DNA from: an uncultured Lachnospiraceae bacterium | GTDB lineage: Bacteria; Bacillota; Clostridia; Lachnospirales; Lachnospiraceae | DNA: 64,000 bases | Assembly: GCA_910586645.1 (NCBI GenBank) | Contig: CAJUIS010000013.1 | Coordinates: forward strand, 1 to 64,000 | Reading direction: 5' to 3' | Part shown: positions 51,564 to 61,681 of the stretch, in pieces | Layout of the letters: each line of letters begins with the position of its first letter | How positions within the stretch are numbered: position 1 is the stretch's first letter | Translations under genes and position numbers: made by a program | The notes under the pieces: model-generated | Databases searched by the model: none | What the model saw: the letters and a program-made list of their open reading frames with translations, nothing else | Told to the model about the DNA's origin: nothing

Positions 51564-51592
51564 TTGCTTTTAAGCCCTCTTAGACATATAAT
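51564..51592 (+). promoter_or_regulatory. ftsH promoter
   Basis: TTGCTT (51564-51569), 17 bp, TATAAT (51587-51592). The leader to the ftsH ATG is about 90 nt and contains a weak inverted repeat (CAGTTTACC / GGTAGCTG). Confidence 0.75.
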
Positions 51593-51688
51593 AGACCGTA
51601 GCAGTTTACCGTCATAAGTCCGGTAGCTGTAAATATGCGGTGCAGAGCTGCAATATGCAGGAACTGTATCTGCCGTACGGAGGAGATT

Positions 51689-53629
51689 ATGGACAATCAG
51701 GAACCAAACAAGCAGAACGGCAACCGTAACAATAAAAACGGGCAGATCGTTATGACCTTTATTATGGTATCGCTTTTGGTGTTATTCATTATGAGTATCG
51801 TATCCAATAAATTCACGCAGCAGTACAATCAGGAGCTTTCCTATACGGAATTTCTGGAAAAAGTGGAAGCAGGTGAAATCGAAAGCGTCAAATTTACAGG
51901 AACTCAGATTGACATTGTACAGAAGGCGAAAAAAGGCTCTAAGCTTAAACTTACCTATTATACGGGAATGGTCAATGATACTGAGCTGGTTTCGACTTTA
52001 AAGGAAAAGGACGTAGAGATCTTTGGCTATATTCCCGATAATACGTCTACCTGGATTTACAACATTTTAAGCTTTGTTATCCCGCTTGCTCTGGTGTGGA
52101 TTTTGCTTGCGTTTCTGATGAAGCGTATGGGCGGCGGAGGCGTTATGGGCGTCGGCAAGACGACGGCTAAAGTTTATGTAGAGAAATCGACGGGCGTCAC
52201 GTTTGTAGACGTGGCCGGGCAGGACGAAGCGAAAGAGTCTTTGCAGGAGGTCGTGGACTTTCTGCACAATCCGAAAAAATACAGGGATATCGGAGCGAAA
52301 CTGCCAAAAGGGGCTCTTCTTGTAGGCCCGCCCGGAACAGGGAAGACACTGCTTGCAAAGGCGGTTGCGGGAGAGGCAAGCGTGCCGTTTTTCTCGCTGG
52401 CAGGTTCGGATTTTGTGGAAATGTTTGTGGGCGTGGGAGCTTCCCGTGTGAGGGACTTGTTTAAAGAAGCGCAGAAACAGGCGCCCTGTATTATATTCAT
52501 TGACGAGATCGATGCGATCGGAAAGAGCAGGGATTCCAGGTTCGGCGGCGGCAACGATGAAAGGGAGCAGACGCTAAACCAGCTTCTTGCCGAGATGGAC
52601 GGATTTGATACGTCCAAAGGGCTTTTGATTTTAGCGGCGACAAACCGCCCGGAGGTTTTGGATAAAGCGCTGCTTCGTCCGGGACGTTTTGACCGGAGGA
52701 TTATTGTGGATCGACCGGATCAGAAAGGAAGGCTTGAGACGCTGAAAGTACATTCCAAAGACGTTTTAATGGACGAAACGGTGGATTTGGAGGCGCTTGC
52801 GCTTGCGACGGCCGGACTTGTAGGATCGGATCTTGCCAATATGATAAACGAGGCTGCAATCAATGCGGTAAAAAACGGGCGCAAATTTGTCAACCAGTCG
52901 GATTTGTTTGAAGCGTTTGAACTTGTGGCGGTCGGAGGCAAAGAAAAGAAAGACCGCGTGATGAGTGAGAAGGAAAAGAAGATCGTATCCTATCACGAGG
53001 TTGGCCATGCGATGGTGACGGCGCTGCAGAAAAACACTGAGCCGGTACAAAAGATTACAATTGTGCCGCGTACCATGGGCGCGCTGGGCTATACGCTGCA
53101 GACGCCGGAAGAAGAGAAATTTCTTGATACGAAAGAAGAGCTTTTGTCCAAGATTACGACATTTATGGCGGGGCGCGCAGCGGAAGAAATTGTATTCCAT
53201 TCCGTTACGAGCGGCGCAGCGAACGATATTGAACAGGCGACAAACATTGCAAAGGCGATGATTACAAGATTCGGTATGTCGGAGAAGTTTGGCATGATGA
53301 GCCTTGTAACGGTGGAAAGCCAGTATCTGGACGGCAGGGCCGCGATGAACTGTGCGGAAAAGACGGCGGCGCAGGTGGACAAAGAAGTTCTTAAGGTGAT
53401 TAATTCCTGTTACGCAAAAGCCAAGAAACTTTTAAATGAGGACAGGGAAGCGCTGGATCAGATTTCCGAATATCTCTTTGAACATGAAACGATTACGGGC
53501 AAGGAGTTTATGAAGATGTTCCGTAAGCTTAAGGGTCTGCCGGAACCGGAAGAAGAAAAGAAGAGTGACAAAGAGCCTGTCAAAGGCGAAACAATTGATT
53601 TGATTGCAGACGACAGTAAGGATGAATAA
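51689..53629 (+). CDS. ftsH: ATP-dependent zinc metalloprotease FtsH
   Basis: Membrane-anchored AAA+ protease that extracts and degrades membrane and regulatory proteins; 646 residues. Two membrane helices lie near the N-terminus (about 18-37 and 118-138) with an extracytoplasmic domain between. The AAA domain has GPPGTGKT (213-220), [11 protein letters not shown] and RPGRFDR. The zinc site is HEVGH (H436, H440). The start at 51689 is chosen for GGAGG 5 nt upstream; an open frame extends to 51635 without a ribosome site. The uvrC gene begins 5 nt after its stop. Confidence 0.97.
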   Translation: MDNQEPNKQNGNRNNKNGQIVMTFIMVSLLVLFIMSIVSNKFTQQYNQELSYTEFLEKVEAGEIESVKFTGTQIDIVQKAKKGSKLKLTYYTGMVNDTELVSTLKEKDVEIFGYIPDNTSTWIYNILSFVIPLALVWILLAFLMKRMGGGGVMGVGKTTAKVYVEKSTGVTFVDVAGQDEAKESLQEVVDFLHNPKKYRDIGAKLPKGALLVGPPGTGKTLLAKAVAGEASVPFFSLAGSDFVEMFVGVGASRVRDLFKEAQKQAPCIIFIDEIDAIGKSRDSRFGGGNDEREQTLNQLLAEMDGFDTSKGLLILAATNRPEVLDKALLRPGRFDRRIIVDRPDQKGRLETLKVHSKDVLMDETVDLEALALATAGLVGSDLANMINEAAINAVKNGRKFVNQSDLFEAFELVAVGGKEKKDRVMSEKEKKIVSYHEVGHAMVTALQKNTEPVQKITIVPRTMGALGYTLQTPEEEKFLDTKEELLSKITTFMAGRAAEEIVFHSVTSGAANDIEQATNIAKAMITRFGMSEKFGMMSLVTVESQYLDGRAAMNCAEKTAAQVDKEVLKVINSCYAKAKKLLNEDREALDQISEYLFEHETITGKEFMKMFRKLKGLPEPEEEKKSDKEPVKGETIDLIADDSKDE

Positions 53630-53634
53630 GAAAT

Positions 53635-55581
53635 ATGTTTCATTTGGAAGAAGAACTGAAAAAACTCCCGGATCAGCCGGGAGTTTATATTATGCATGAC
53701 AAAAAAGACGCGATTATTTATGTTGGGAAAGCCGTTTCCCTGACAAAGCGGGTGCATCAGTATTTTCAGGCCAGCCATAATGAAGGGCCAAAAAAGGATC
53801 GTATGGTAAAACAGATTGCAAGATTCGAGTACATTGTGACAGACTCTGAGGTAGAGGCCCTTGTACTGGAATGCAACCTGATTAAGGAACACAGGCCAAA
53901 ATACAATACATTGCTGCGGGATGATAAATCTTATCCGTATATTAAAGTGACTCTGGGCGACGAGTATCCGAGAGTCCTTTTTTCACATCAGATGAAGAAA
54001 GACAAATCCAGGTATTTTGGCCCGTATACGAGCGCGGGGGCGGTAAAGAATACAGTGGATTTAATCAATAAGCTCTATGGGCTGCGCACCTGCAGGCGTA
54101 TCCTGCCAAAGGATATTGGGAAGGAGAGACCCTGTTTGAACTACCATATCAAACAATGTACGGCGCCTTGCCAAAACAGCATTTCAAAGGAAGATTACAA
54201 TGAGCGCATAAAACAGGCAATCCGGTTTTTAAACGGAGAATTTCTGCCTGTTATGCGGGAGCTTGAGGAGAAAATGGCAGCGGCGGCGGCTTTGATGGAA
54301 TTTGAGAAAGCGGCGGAGTGCAGGGACTTGCTAAACAGCGTAAAGCAGATTGCGCAGAAACAGAAAATCACAGATGCAAATGATGAAGACAGGGACGTCA
54401 TCGGTTTGGCGAAAGACAAAGAAGACGCAGTGGTTCAGGTCTTTTTTATCCGGGGCGGCAAGCTGATCGGGAGAGAGCATTTTTATATCAAAATTGCCGA
54501 AGAAGACAGCAGGGAGCAGATTTTGACTGTATTTCTCAAACAATATTATGCGGGAACGCCGTTTATTCCCAGGATGATTATGCTGCCGTCCTGCATAGAG
54601 GAAAAAGAAGTGATTGAAGAATGGCTTACAGGCAGACGGGGGCAGAAGGCGTATATCAAAATTCCACGGAAAGGGATGAAAGAGAAATTAGTTGAACTTG
54701 CGGCGAAAAACGCAAGGCTTGTACTTGCCCAGGACAAGGAAAAGTTAAAGCGGGAGGAAGGGCGGACAATTGGGGCTGTCAAAGAGATTGCCGGGCTTTT
54801 GGGACTTTCAGGAGTTGCGCGCATGGAAGCTTATGATATTTCCAATATCAGCGGATTTCAGTCGGTCGGGTCAATGGTGGTTTATGAGAAAGGAAAACCC
54901 TGCCGCAGCGACTACCGGAAATTCCGGCTTAAGACAGTGTCCGGCCCGGACGATTACGCTTCGATGCGCGAAGTGTTGACCAGACGTTTTTCCCACGGGA
55001 TGGCAGAACAGGAAGAGCTTAAGGAGAAAGGGCTTTCAGACGCTTACGGAAGTTTTACCAAATTTCCGGATTTGATTATGATGGACGGAGGAAAAGGGCA
55101 GGTTGGTACGGCGCTTCGCGTTTTAGAAGAACTTGGACTTAAAATTCCTGTGTGCGGTATGGTAAAAGATGATAATCACAGGACGCGCGGGTTATACTAT
55201 CATAATGCAGAGATTCCAATAGACAGAGACAGCGAGGGATTTAAACTGATTACAAGAATCCAGGACGAAGCCCACAGGTTTGCGATTGAGTACCACAGAT
55301 CGCTGCGGAGCAAAGGGCAGGTGCATTCTGTGCTGGATGATATACCGGGAATCGGGCCGTCCAGAAGAAAGGCTTTGATGATGCGGTTTCCTTCTCTGGA
55401 AGCCATCCGCAACGCCGATGTAAAAGAATTATCCGAAACGCCGTCCATGAATGAAAAAGCTGCGAAAGCCGTTTATCTTCATTTTCATTCTGTTGATGAA
55501 AAGGAAGAAGTATGCTATACTGAACAGACCAGAAAAGAAGAAAAAATACAGGAAGGAGAAGAGGATTATGGAAGGCGTTAG
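53635..55581 (+). CDS. uvrC: UvrABC excinuclease subunit C
   Basis: Makes both incisions in nucleotide excision repair; 648 residues. The N-terminal GIY-YIG nuclease ([18 protein letters not shown]), a UVR-type helical pair (about 205-235), the RNase H-like C-terminal nuclease ([27 protein letters not shown]) and a helix-hairpin-helix end ([16 protein letters not shown]) are present. A charged tail of about 30 residues (after [10 protein letters not shown]) extends past the usual end. It overlaps the start of hprK by 14 nt, and the Shine-Dalgarno of hprK lies in this tail. Confidence 0.96.
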   Translation: MFHLEEELKKLPDQPGVYIMHDKKDAIIYVGKAVSLTKRVHQYFQASHNEGPKKDRMVKQIARFEYIVTDSEVEALVLECNLIKEHRPKYNTLLRDDKSYPYIKVTLGDEYPRVLFSHQMKKDKSRYFGPYTSAGAVKNTVDLINKLYGLRTCRRILPKDIGKERPCLNYHIKQCTAPCQNSISKEDYNERIKQAIRFLNGEFLPVMRELEEKMAAAAALMEFEKAAECRDLLNSVKQIAQKQKITDANDEDRDVIGLAKDKEDAVVQVFFIRGGKLIGREHFYIKIAEEDSREQILTVFLKQYYAGTPFIPRMIMLPSCIEEKEVIEEWLTGRRGQKAYIKIPRKGMKEKLVELAAKNARLVLAQDKEKLKREEGRTIGAVKEIAGLLGLSGVARMEAYDISNISGFQSVGSMVVYEKGKPCRSDYRKFRLKTVSGPDDYASMREVLTRRFSHGMAEQEELKEKGLSDAYGSFTKFPDLIMMDGGKGQVGTALRVLEELGLKIPVCGMVKDDNHRTRGLYYHNAEIPIDRDSEGFKLITRIQDEAHRFAIEYHRSLRSKGQVHSVLDDIPGIGPSRRKALMMRFPSLEAIRNADVKELSETPSMNEKAAKAVYLHFHSVDEKEEVCYTEQTRKEEKIQEGEEDYGRR

Positions 55582-56500
55582 TGTAGCGAAAATTGCAAAA
55601 AAAATGGAGCTGAATAACTTTACCAAAGACATTGAATTAAAAAAACACCGCATTCTGCTTTCCGATGTCAATCGTCCGGCGCTGCAGCTCAACGGGTTTT
55701 TTGAGCATTTTGAGCAGTCCCGCGTAGAGATTATTGGAATGGTGGAATATGCGAATTTACAGAAAAAGACAGAGGAGGAGAGGAAAGAATTGTATGACGC
55801 ATTTCTTTCTTTTGACATCCCCTGTGTTATTTTCTGCCGCGGCTTTGAGCCGGATGAGATGTTTTTGGAGGCGGCAATCCGCAATGAAATTCCGGTGCTT
55901 GGCACAGAGCAGCCGACGTCTGAATTTATGGCGGAGCTTATCAATATCCTGACGGAAGAGCTTGCGCCATGCATCACTATCCATGGGGTTTTGGTGGACG
56001 TATACGGAGAGGGCCTTCTGATTATGGGAGAGAGCGGAATCGGAAAGAGCGAGGCTGCGCTCGAGCTTGTAAAAAGAGGCCACCGCCTTGTTACGGACGA
56101 CGTTGTGGAAATCCGGAAAATCAACGATCATACGCTTGTGGGGACTTCACCGGAGATTACCAGGTATTTTATTGAACTGAGAGGCATTGGAATTATCAAT
56201 GTAAAGACGCTTTTCGGCGTGGAATGCGTCAAAGAAAAGCAGAACATTGACTTGGTGATTAAGCTGTCAGACTGGAAGAAAGAAAACAATTACGACCGTT
56301 TTGGACTGGAAGAGGAATATACGGAGATTTTAGGCAATAAGATCGTCTGTCATTCGCTTCCGATCCGTCCGGGAAGGAATCTTGCTGTCATCTGTGAAGC
56401 GGCGGCGGTAAATCACCGTCAGAAGAAGATGGGATATAACGCTTCTTTGGATTTGTACAGCCGCGTGCAGGCGAATTTCGCAAAAAAAGAAGAAGAATAG
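55568..56500 (+). CDS. hprK: HPr kinase/phosphorylase
   Basis: Bifunctional enzyme that phosphorylates HPr on Ser46 in response to glycolytic intermediates and removes the phosphate when they fall; it drives carbon catabolite control. The 310-residue product has Walker A GESGIGKS (154-161), the HprK signature [15 protein letters not shown] and [20 protein letters not shown] near the end. The start at 55568 lies behind GGAGAAGAGG inside uvrC; the longer frame to 55451 is not needed. Neither ptsH nor crh is in the window. Confidence 0.96.
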   Translation: MEGVSVAKIAKKMELNNFTKDIELKKHRILLSDVNRPALQLNGFFEHFEQSRVEIIGMVEYANLQKKTEEERKELYDAFLSFDIPCVIFCRGFEPDEMFLEAAIRNEIPVLGTEQPTSEFMAELINILTEELAPCITIHGVLVDVYGEGLLIMGESGIGKSEAALELVKRGHRLVTDDVVEIRKINDHTLVGTSPEITRYFIELRGIGIINVKTLFGVECVKEKQNIDLVIKLSDWKKENNYDRFGLEEEYTEILGNKIVCHSLPIRPGRNLAVICEAAAVNHRQKKMGYNASLDLYSRVQANFAKKEEE

Positions 56501-56515
56501 AGGAAGACTGACAAA

Positions 56516-57913
56516 ATGGAAAATAAAAATGCATGGGAAAAGTATCCCCAGGGTGAAGACAGACAGAAACTGATGGATTTTGCGGAGAGTTACCGCAGGT
56601 TTATTTCAAAATGCAAAACGGAAAGAGAATGTGTGCGGGAGTTTACGGCGCTGGCAAGACAGGCCGGTTTTTTGGAGCTGGACGGACTGATTGAAAAAGG
56701 AGCGCAGCTTAAGGCGGGAGACAGGGTCTATGTCAATTACATGGGCAAGGCGATGGCTCTTTTTGTCATTGGAAAACAGGATCTGGAAAAGGGAATGAAT
56801 ATTTTAGGAGCGCATATCGATTCTCCGAGGCTTGATTTAAAACAGGTGCCGCTGTATGAGGATACGGAACTTGCGATGCTCGACACGCATTACTATGGCG
56901 GCGTAAAAAAATACCAGTGGGTGACGCTTCCGCTTGCAATGCATGGCGTATTTGCCAAAAAAGACGGTACGGTCGTAAATGTGTCGATTGGGGAGAAGCC
57001 GGAAGATCCGGTGTTTGGAATCAGCGATCTTTTGATTCATCTTTCCGGAGAACAGATGGACAAAAAAGCGGCAAAAGTCATTGAAGGAGAGAAGCTGGAT
57101 CTTTTGATTGGCAGCATTCCATGGAAAAAAGAAGACGAGAAAAAGGAGGCCAAGGACACCGTTAAAGCGAATATCCTCCGGATTTTAGAGGAGACGTATG
57201 GCGTCGGGGAAGAAGATTTTCTTTCGGCGGAAATCGAAATTGTTCCGGCAGGCGAGGCGAGGGATTATGGACTGGACCGCAGCATGATTATGGGGTACGG
57301 GCATGATGACAGGGTATGCGCCTACCCGTCCTTTCAGGCGGTTTTAAATATAAAAGAGCCGGAGACGACGAGCGTATGCCTTCTTGTGGATAAGGAAGAA
57401 ATCGGCAGTGTGGGCGCGACAGGAATGCAGTCGAGGTTTTTTGAAAACAGCGTGGCGGAGATTTTAAATCTTCTTGGCAAATACTCAGAGCTTGCAGTGC
57501 GCCGTGCAATGCGAAATTCCAGAATGCTCTCTTCTGACGTCAGCGCTGCATACGATCCGAATTATCCGGAAGTTATGGAAAAACGGAATGCGGCATACTT
57601 TGGAAAGGGCCTTGTATTTAACAAATATACCGGATCAAGAGGAAAAAGCGGCTCAAATGATGCGAATGCAGAATACATGGCGCAGATCCGCAATATACTG
57701 GACGGTAAAAATATTGCGTTTCAGACTTCAGAGCTTGGAAAGGTAGATCAGGGCGGCGGCGGAACAATTGCATATATCCTGGCAAATTATGGCATGCAGG
57801 TGATTGACAGCGGCGTTGCGGTGCTGAATATGCACGCTCCATGGGAAATTATCAGCAAAGTGGATTTATTTGAAGCGCTGCAGGGGTATGAGGCATTTTT
57901 AAAAGAGGCGTAG
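56516..57913 (+). CDS. M18-family aminopeptidase
   Basis: Zinc aminopeptidase of 465 residues, cytoplasmic, that trims N-terminal residues from peptides. Metal and catalytic segments are visible: GAHIDSPRLDLKQVP, YGHDDRVCAYPSFQAVL, DKEEIGSVGATGMQSRFFE and the late NMHAPWEIISKVD. The length fits the type I aspartyl-aminopeptidase-like group of Clostridia. It lies between hprK (15 nt) and murB (5 nt), so it is probably co-transcribed. Residue preference cannot be predicted safely. Confidence 0.93.
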   Translation: MENKNAWEKYPQGEDRQKLMDFAESYRRFISKCKTERECVREFTALARQAGFLELDGLIEKGAQLKAGDRVYVNYMGKAMALFVIGKQDLEKGMNILGAHIDSPRLDLKQVPLYEDTELAMLDTHYYGGVKKYQWVTLPLAMHGVFAKKDGTVVNVSIGEKPEDPVFGISDLLIHLSGEQMDKKAAKVIEGEKLDLLIGSIPWKKEDEKKEAKDTVKANILRILEETYGVGEEDFLSAEIEIVPAGEARDYGLDRSMIMGYGHDDRVCAYPSFQAVLNIKEPETTSVCLLVDKEEIGSVGATGMQSRFFENSVAEILNLLGKYSELAVRRAMRNSRMLSSDVSAAYDPNYPEVMEKRNAAYFGKGLVFNKYTGSRGKSGSNDANAEYMAQIRNILDGKNIAFQTSELGKVDQGGGGTIAYILANYGMQVIDSGVAVLNMHAPWEIISKVDLFEALQGYEAFLKEA

Positions 57914-57918
57914 AAGAC

Positions 57919-58824
57919 GTGGAAATATTAATCAAGGAATTGAATCGGATTTTAGAAAAAGATCAGATTGCAGAAAATGAGCCATTGGGCCGCCATACGA
58001 CTTTTCGTGTGGGCGGTCCGGCGGATTTATATCTTGCGCCGAAGGAATCACAGCTTTCCTCAGTGTTAAAGCTCCTTTCAGAATACGGGGTTCCTGTGAC
58101 GGTGATAGGGAACGGCAGCAATCTTTTGATAGGGGATAAAGGCATACGGGGAGCCGTCATTGAAATCGGAGGGCAGATGTCTGAGATTTCGGTTGAAGGG
58201 ACGCGCATAACTGCAAAAGCCGGCGCGCTTTTGGTGAAAGCGGCTCAGAAAGCTCTGGAAAACGGGCTTTCAGGAATGGAATTTGCCTCAGGGATTCCGG
58301 GAAGCGTCGGCGGGGCTATGGTGATGAATGCCGGAGCTTACGGCGGCGAGATGAAAGACATTACAGAATCGGTAAAAATCCTGCAGAAGGACGGAAAGGT
58401 GCGCAGGCTGACCAAGGAGGAAATCGGGTTTTCCTATCGGGGCAGCGTGCTTTCGCGAAAAGATTATCTGGCGCTGGAAGCCACATTTTGTCTTACGGAA
58501 GCGGATCCGGCGCAGATTCGTCAAAAGATGGAAGAATTAAAAGAGAGGCGCTTGAGCAAACAGCCTCTGGAATATCCAAGCGCCGGGAGCACATTTAAAC
58601 GTCCGGACGGATATTTTGCAGGAAAACTGATTATGGACGCGGGGCTGGCCGGGTTTTCCGTGGGCGGAGCGCAGGTATCTAAGAAACACTGCGGTTTTGT
58701 GATCAATCATAAAGGAGCGACGGCAGCCGACATACTGGCTGTCATACGGCATGTGCAAAAAGCCGTAAAAGAACGGTTTGGAGTGGATTTACAGACAGAA
58801 GTGAAGCTGCTGGGTGAGTTTTAG
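57919..58824 (+). CDS. murB: UDP-N-acetylmuramate dehydrogenase (UDP-N-acetylenolpyruvoylglucosamine reductase)
   Basis: Second step of UDP-MurNAc synthesis for peptidoglycan; FAD enzyme of 301 residues. FAD-binding segments are GNGSNLLIGDKGI and GSVGGAMVMNAGAYGGEM. The proton-donor Ser lies in AGSTFKRP and the catalytic Glu in the final QTEVKLLGEF. Its compact length and the YRGS motif mark it as a type II MurB. The start is GTG at 57919 with only a weak ribosome site, so translation may be coupled to the preceding gene. Confidence 0.95.
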   Translation: MEILIKELNRILEKDQIAENEPLGRHTTFRVGGPADLYLAPKESQLSSVLKLLSEYGVPVTVIGNGSNLLIGDKGIRGAVIEIGGQMSEISVEGTRITAKAGALLVKAAQKALENGLSGMEFASGIPGSVGGAMVMNAGAYGGEMKDITESVKILQKDGKVRRLTKEEIGFSYRGSVLSRKDYLALEATFCLTEADPAQIRQKMEELKERRLSKQPLEYPSAGSTFKRPDGYFAGKLIMDAGLAGFSVGGAQVSKKHCGFVINHKGATAADILAVIRHVQKAVKERFGVDLQTEVKLLGEF

Positions 58825-58860
58825 GCGGCAGAAAGACAGGCAGACAGGGCGGGGGTAAGG

Positions 58861-59733
58861 ATGAAACTGGTAATACTGACGGGAATGTCGGGAGCCGGAA
58901 AGAGTACGGCGCTTAAGATGATGGAAGATATCGGGTTTTATTGCGTGGATAATCTTCCGGTTCCGTTGATCGAAAAATTTTTGGAGCTGTCCGAAACAAG
59001 CAAAGAGGAGATTCAGAAGTTTGCGATAGGAATTGACATTCGAAACGGCAAGGTTCTTTTAGAACTGCATGAAGTATTGGAACGTCTGGATCAGGGCGGA
59101 AATAAGCCGGAGATATTATTTTTGGACGCCGAGGACGGCGTTCTTGTCAAACGATACAAAGAGACGAGGAGAAACCATCCGCTGTCCGGCGGCAGGCGTG
59201 TGGAAGAAGGGATTGCAGCCGAGCGTGAGCGGGTTGGCTTTCTGCGCAGCCGGGCAGACTACATTATTGATACCAGCAGGCTTTTGACGAGAGAGCTTCG
59301 GGCGGAACTGGATAAAATTTTCGTGCAGCAGAAGGACTATAAAAATCTTTTTATTACAATTTTGTCATTTGGGTTTAAATATGGAATTCCGGCGGATTCA
59401 GATCTGGTATTTGATGTGCGTTTCCTGCCCAATCCTTATTATATTGAGGGGCTGCGCGCAAAGAGCGGAAATGACAAGGAGATACAGGATTACGTGCTGC
59501 AGTTTGAAGAAGCTCATACCTTTTTAAAAAAGCTGGCGGATATGGTAGGTTTTCTGATTCCGAATTATATCATTGAAGGAAAAAACCAGTTGGTGATAAG
59601 TATCGGATGCACCGGGGGCAAGCACCGCTCGGTCACTTTGGCAAATGAACTGTACAAACAGATTTCAGAATATAAGGGATATGGACTTAAGATCGAACAC
59701 AGAGATATAGAGAAAGACGTGCTGAGGAAGTAA
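58861..59733 (+). CDS. rapZ: RapZ-family nucleotide-binding protein (YvcJ)
   Basis: P-loop protein of 290 residues of the RapZ/YvcJ family. RapZ is an RNase adaptor in enteric bacteria; the Firmicute YvcJ affects competence and cell-wall metabolism through an unclear route. Walker A is GMSGAGKST (8-16), followed by DIGFYCVDNLP. The C-terminal domain has SFGFKYGIP, FDVRFLPNPYY and SIGCTGGKHRSV, the metabolite-binding signature. It sits between murB and whiA as in most Clostridia, with whiA starting 1 nt after its stop. Confidence 0.94.
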   Translation: MKLVILTGMSGAGKSTALKMMEDIGFYCVDNLPVPLIEKFLELSETSKEEIQKFAIGIDIRNGKVLLELHEVLERLDQGGNKPEILFLDAEDGVLVKRYKETRRNHPLSGGRRVEEGIAAERERVGFLRSRADYIIDTSRLLTRELRAELDKIFVQQKDYKNLFITILSFGFKYGIPADSDLVFDVRFLPNPYYIEGLRAKSGNDKEIQDYVLQFEEAHTFLKKLADMVGFLIPNYIIEGKNQLVISIGCTGGKHRSVTLANELYKQISEYKGYGLKIEHRDIEKDVLRK

Positions 59734-59734
59734 G

Positions 59735-60652
59735 ATGTCATTTTCAGGCGATGTAAAAAAAGAACTGGCCGGACAGGTTGGAGGAGGCAGGCACTGCAGA
59801 CTTGCGGAATTGTCTGCAATCATCAGTTTTGCTGGAAAATTAAGCGCGGCGGATAAGAGCCTTTGTCTTAAAATAGAGACAGCGAATTCTGCTTTAAAAG
59901 AAAAATACAAAAAGCTGCTGTCACTTTTGTTTTCCATAGAAGAGCCGCCCGGAGGGCTTTTCGGAGAAGAAGCTTTAAAGGTTTTGGAAAGCGTGAAAAT
60001 GTGGGACGCACAGAAAAACCGTTTTCGTGACATGGAGACAGTAGACGGTCTTTTGATTCAGCAGGCATGCTGCAGACGGGCGTTTATCCGCGGGGCGTTT
60101 TTAGCCTGCGGTTCGATGAGCAGTCCCGACAAAGCATATCATTTTGAAATTGTCTGCAGGACGAAAAAGCAGGCCGGACAGCTTTTGCATATCATCAATT
60201 GTTTTGATATGGAGGCGAGAATTGCGCTGCGAAAAAAAAATCAGGTGCTCTATATAAAAGAAGGGGCGCATATCGTAGATCTTTTAAACATTATGGAAGC
60301 CCATGAGTCTTTGATGAATCTTGAAAATGTAAGGATTGTCAAAGAGGTGCGCAATCTGGTCAACCGGAAGGTAAACTGTGAGACGGCGAATATCAGTAAA
60401 ACTGTGGGCGCGGCTGTGCGCCAAACGGAAGATATCCTTTTTATTAAAAATACAATGGGACTGGAAAGCCTGCCGGATCATCTGCGCGAGGCGGCAGGCC
60501 TGCGTCTGGAATATCCGGACGCTCCGCTCAAAGAGCTTGGAACTTATTTAAATCCCCCGGTGGGAAAATCCGGCATGAATCACAGGCTCAGAAGAATATC
60601 GGAAATTGCGTCAGAGATGGGGAAAAAAAGCAAGGGGGAGAATGCGCCATGA
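59735..60652 (+). CDS. whiA: DNA-binding protein WhiA
   Basis: WhiA of 305 residues, a conserved Gram-positive protein that affects cell division and, in Streptomyces, sporulation. The N-terminal degenerate LAGLIDADG-type fold includes RRAFIRGAFLACGSMSSPDK, and the C-terminal helix-turn-helix has LRLEYPDAPLKELGTYL and MNHRLRRISEIA. It follows rapZ by 1 nt, and its stop overlaps the next gene by 4 nt, so translation is coupled through this stretch. No HPr gene follows it, unlike in many relatives. Confidence 0.95.
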   Translation: MSFSGDVKKELAGQVGGGRHCRLAELSAIISFAGKLSAADKSLCLKIETANSALKEKYKKLLSLLFSIEEPPGGLFGEEALKVLESVKMWDAQKNRFRDMETVDGLLIQQACCRRAFIRGAFLACGSMSSPDKAYHFEIVCRTKKQAGQLLHIINCFDMEARIALRKKNQVLYIKEGAHIVDLLNIMEAHESLMNLENVRIVKEVRNLVNRKVNCETANISKTVGAAVRQTEDILFIKNTMGLESLPDHLREAAGLRLEYPDAPLKELGTYLNPPVGKSGMNHRLRRISEIASEMGKKSKGENAP

Positions 60653-61539
60653 AAAAACTTTTATTTATATTTAATCCATACGCAGGAAAGGCGCAGATCA
60701 AAAGTAAACTTCTGCAGATTGTGGACATTATGGTAAAAGGGGGATTTGAAGTTACAATTTATCCGACGCAGGCAAAGGAAGACGCATTAAAGATAGTAAA
60801 GGACAGGGCAGGGGAATTTGACCTGATCGTCTGCAGCGGCGGGGACGGGACTTTGGACGAGGCCGTTACAGGCATGATGCTTTCCGAAAAGAAAGTGCCG
60901 CTTGGCTATATACCGGCCGGAAGCACCAATGATTTCGCCAATTCCCTGAAAATCCCGAAGGATATGGCGAAGGCGGCAGTCATAGCGGTATCCGGAAAGA
61001 AATTCGCCTGTGACGTTGGAAAATTTAATGAAGATTCGTTTATTTACGTTGCGGCATTTGGGATCTTTACGGCAGTGTCCTATAAAACAAGCCAGAAATG
61101 GAAAAATATATTGGGTCATGCGGCATATTTTTTGGAAGGAGTGAAAAGCCTGACCGATATTACCTCCTACCGCATCCGTGTGGAATGCGCCGGAAAAACG
61201 ATCGAAGATGAATTTATCTATGGTATGATTACAAACTCCAATTCCGTAGGCGGGTTTAAGAACATGACAGGAAAGAATGTGCTTTTGGATGACGGAAAGT
61301 TTGAGGTTACGCTAATCCGTATGCCCAAAAATTTTGGGGAGCTGAACGCGATTTTAGGTTCTCTGACGAAACTGATTGACAACACGGATTTGATCTATTC
61401 TTTTAAATGCAGCAATATCCGTTTTATTTCAGGAAAAGAAGTGCCCTGGACGCTGGACGGGGAATTTGGCGGGAGCCACCGGGAAGTGGAGATTTGGAAT
61501 ATCCACAGGGCTCTGGAAATTATGGTCAGAAAGAAATAA
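60649..61539 (+). CDS. Diacylglycerol kinase family lipid kinase (YegS/DgkB type)
   Basis: Lipid kinase of 296 residues. It has the DAGK catalytic N-terminal fold with FIFNPYAGKA and the nucleotide loop SGGDGTLDEAV (63-73), then GYIPAGSTNDFANSL. The C-terminal domain has GKFEVTLIRMPKNF and WTLDGEFGG. A DgkB-like role in recycling diacylglycerol from teichoic-acid synthesis is likely, but other lipids are possible. It overlaps whiA by 4 nt (ATGA) and ends the long run of cell-wall and regulation genes. Confidence 0.92.
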   Translation: MKKLLFIFNPYAGKAQIKSKLLQIVDIMVKGGFEVTIYPTQAKEDALKIVKDRAGEFDLIVCSGGDGTLDEAVTGMMLSEKKVPLGYIPAGSTNDFANSLKIPKDMAKAAVIAVSGKKFACDVGKFNEDSFIYVAAFGIFTAVSYKTSQKWKNILGHAAYFLEGVKSLTDITSYRIRVECAGKTIEDEFIYGMITNSNSVGGFKNMTGKNVLLDDGKFEVTLIRMPKNFGELNAILGSLTKLIDNTDLIYSFKCSNIRFISGKEVPWTLDGEFGGSHREVEIWNIHRALEIMVRKK

Positions 61540-61582
61540 ATAAATGAATTGGGTCTTTATTTTTGAAAAGAATTAAGCTATA

Positions 61583-61650
61583 CTAGAGCGTGTCTGAAAA
61601 ATTATTTTTGCCGTCTGTCTGGCAGAAAGAACTTTTTAAACAAGCTCTAG
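61583..61650. repeat. 68-bp imperfect palindrome upstream of fba
   Basis: Seven perfect terminal bases, CTAGAGC (61583-61589) and GCTCTAG (61644-61650), continue inward as an imperfect hairpin (TGT/ACA, GAAAAA/TTTTT, GCC/GGC). It looks like a miniature palindromic element or a structured leader. A -10-like TATACT (61579-61584) overlaps its left end. It is 44 nt after the lipid kinase stop and 31 nt before fba. Confidence 0.6.
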
Positions 61651-61681
61651 AAACAAATATCAGAAAAGGAGAGATGAAATT

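Noticed and set aside
51593..51688. Small RNA or leader riboswitch before ftsH
   Set aside because: The inverted repeat is short and interrupted; nothing known matches.
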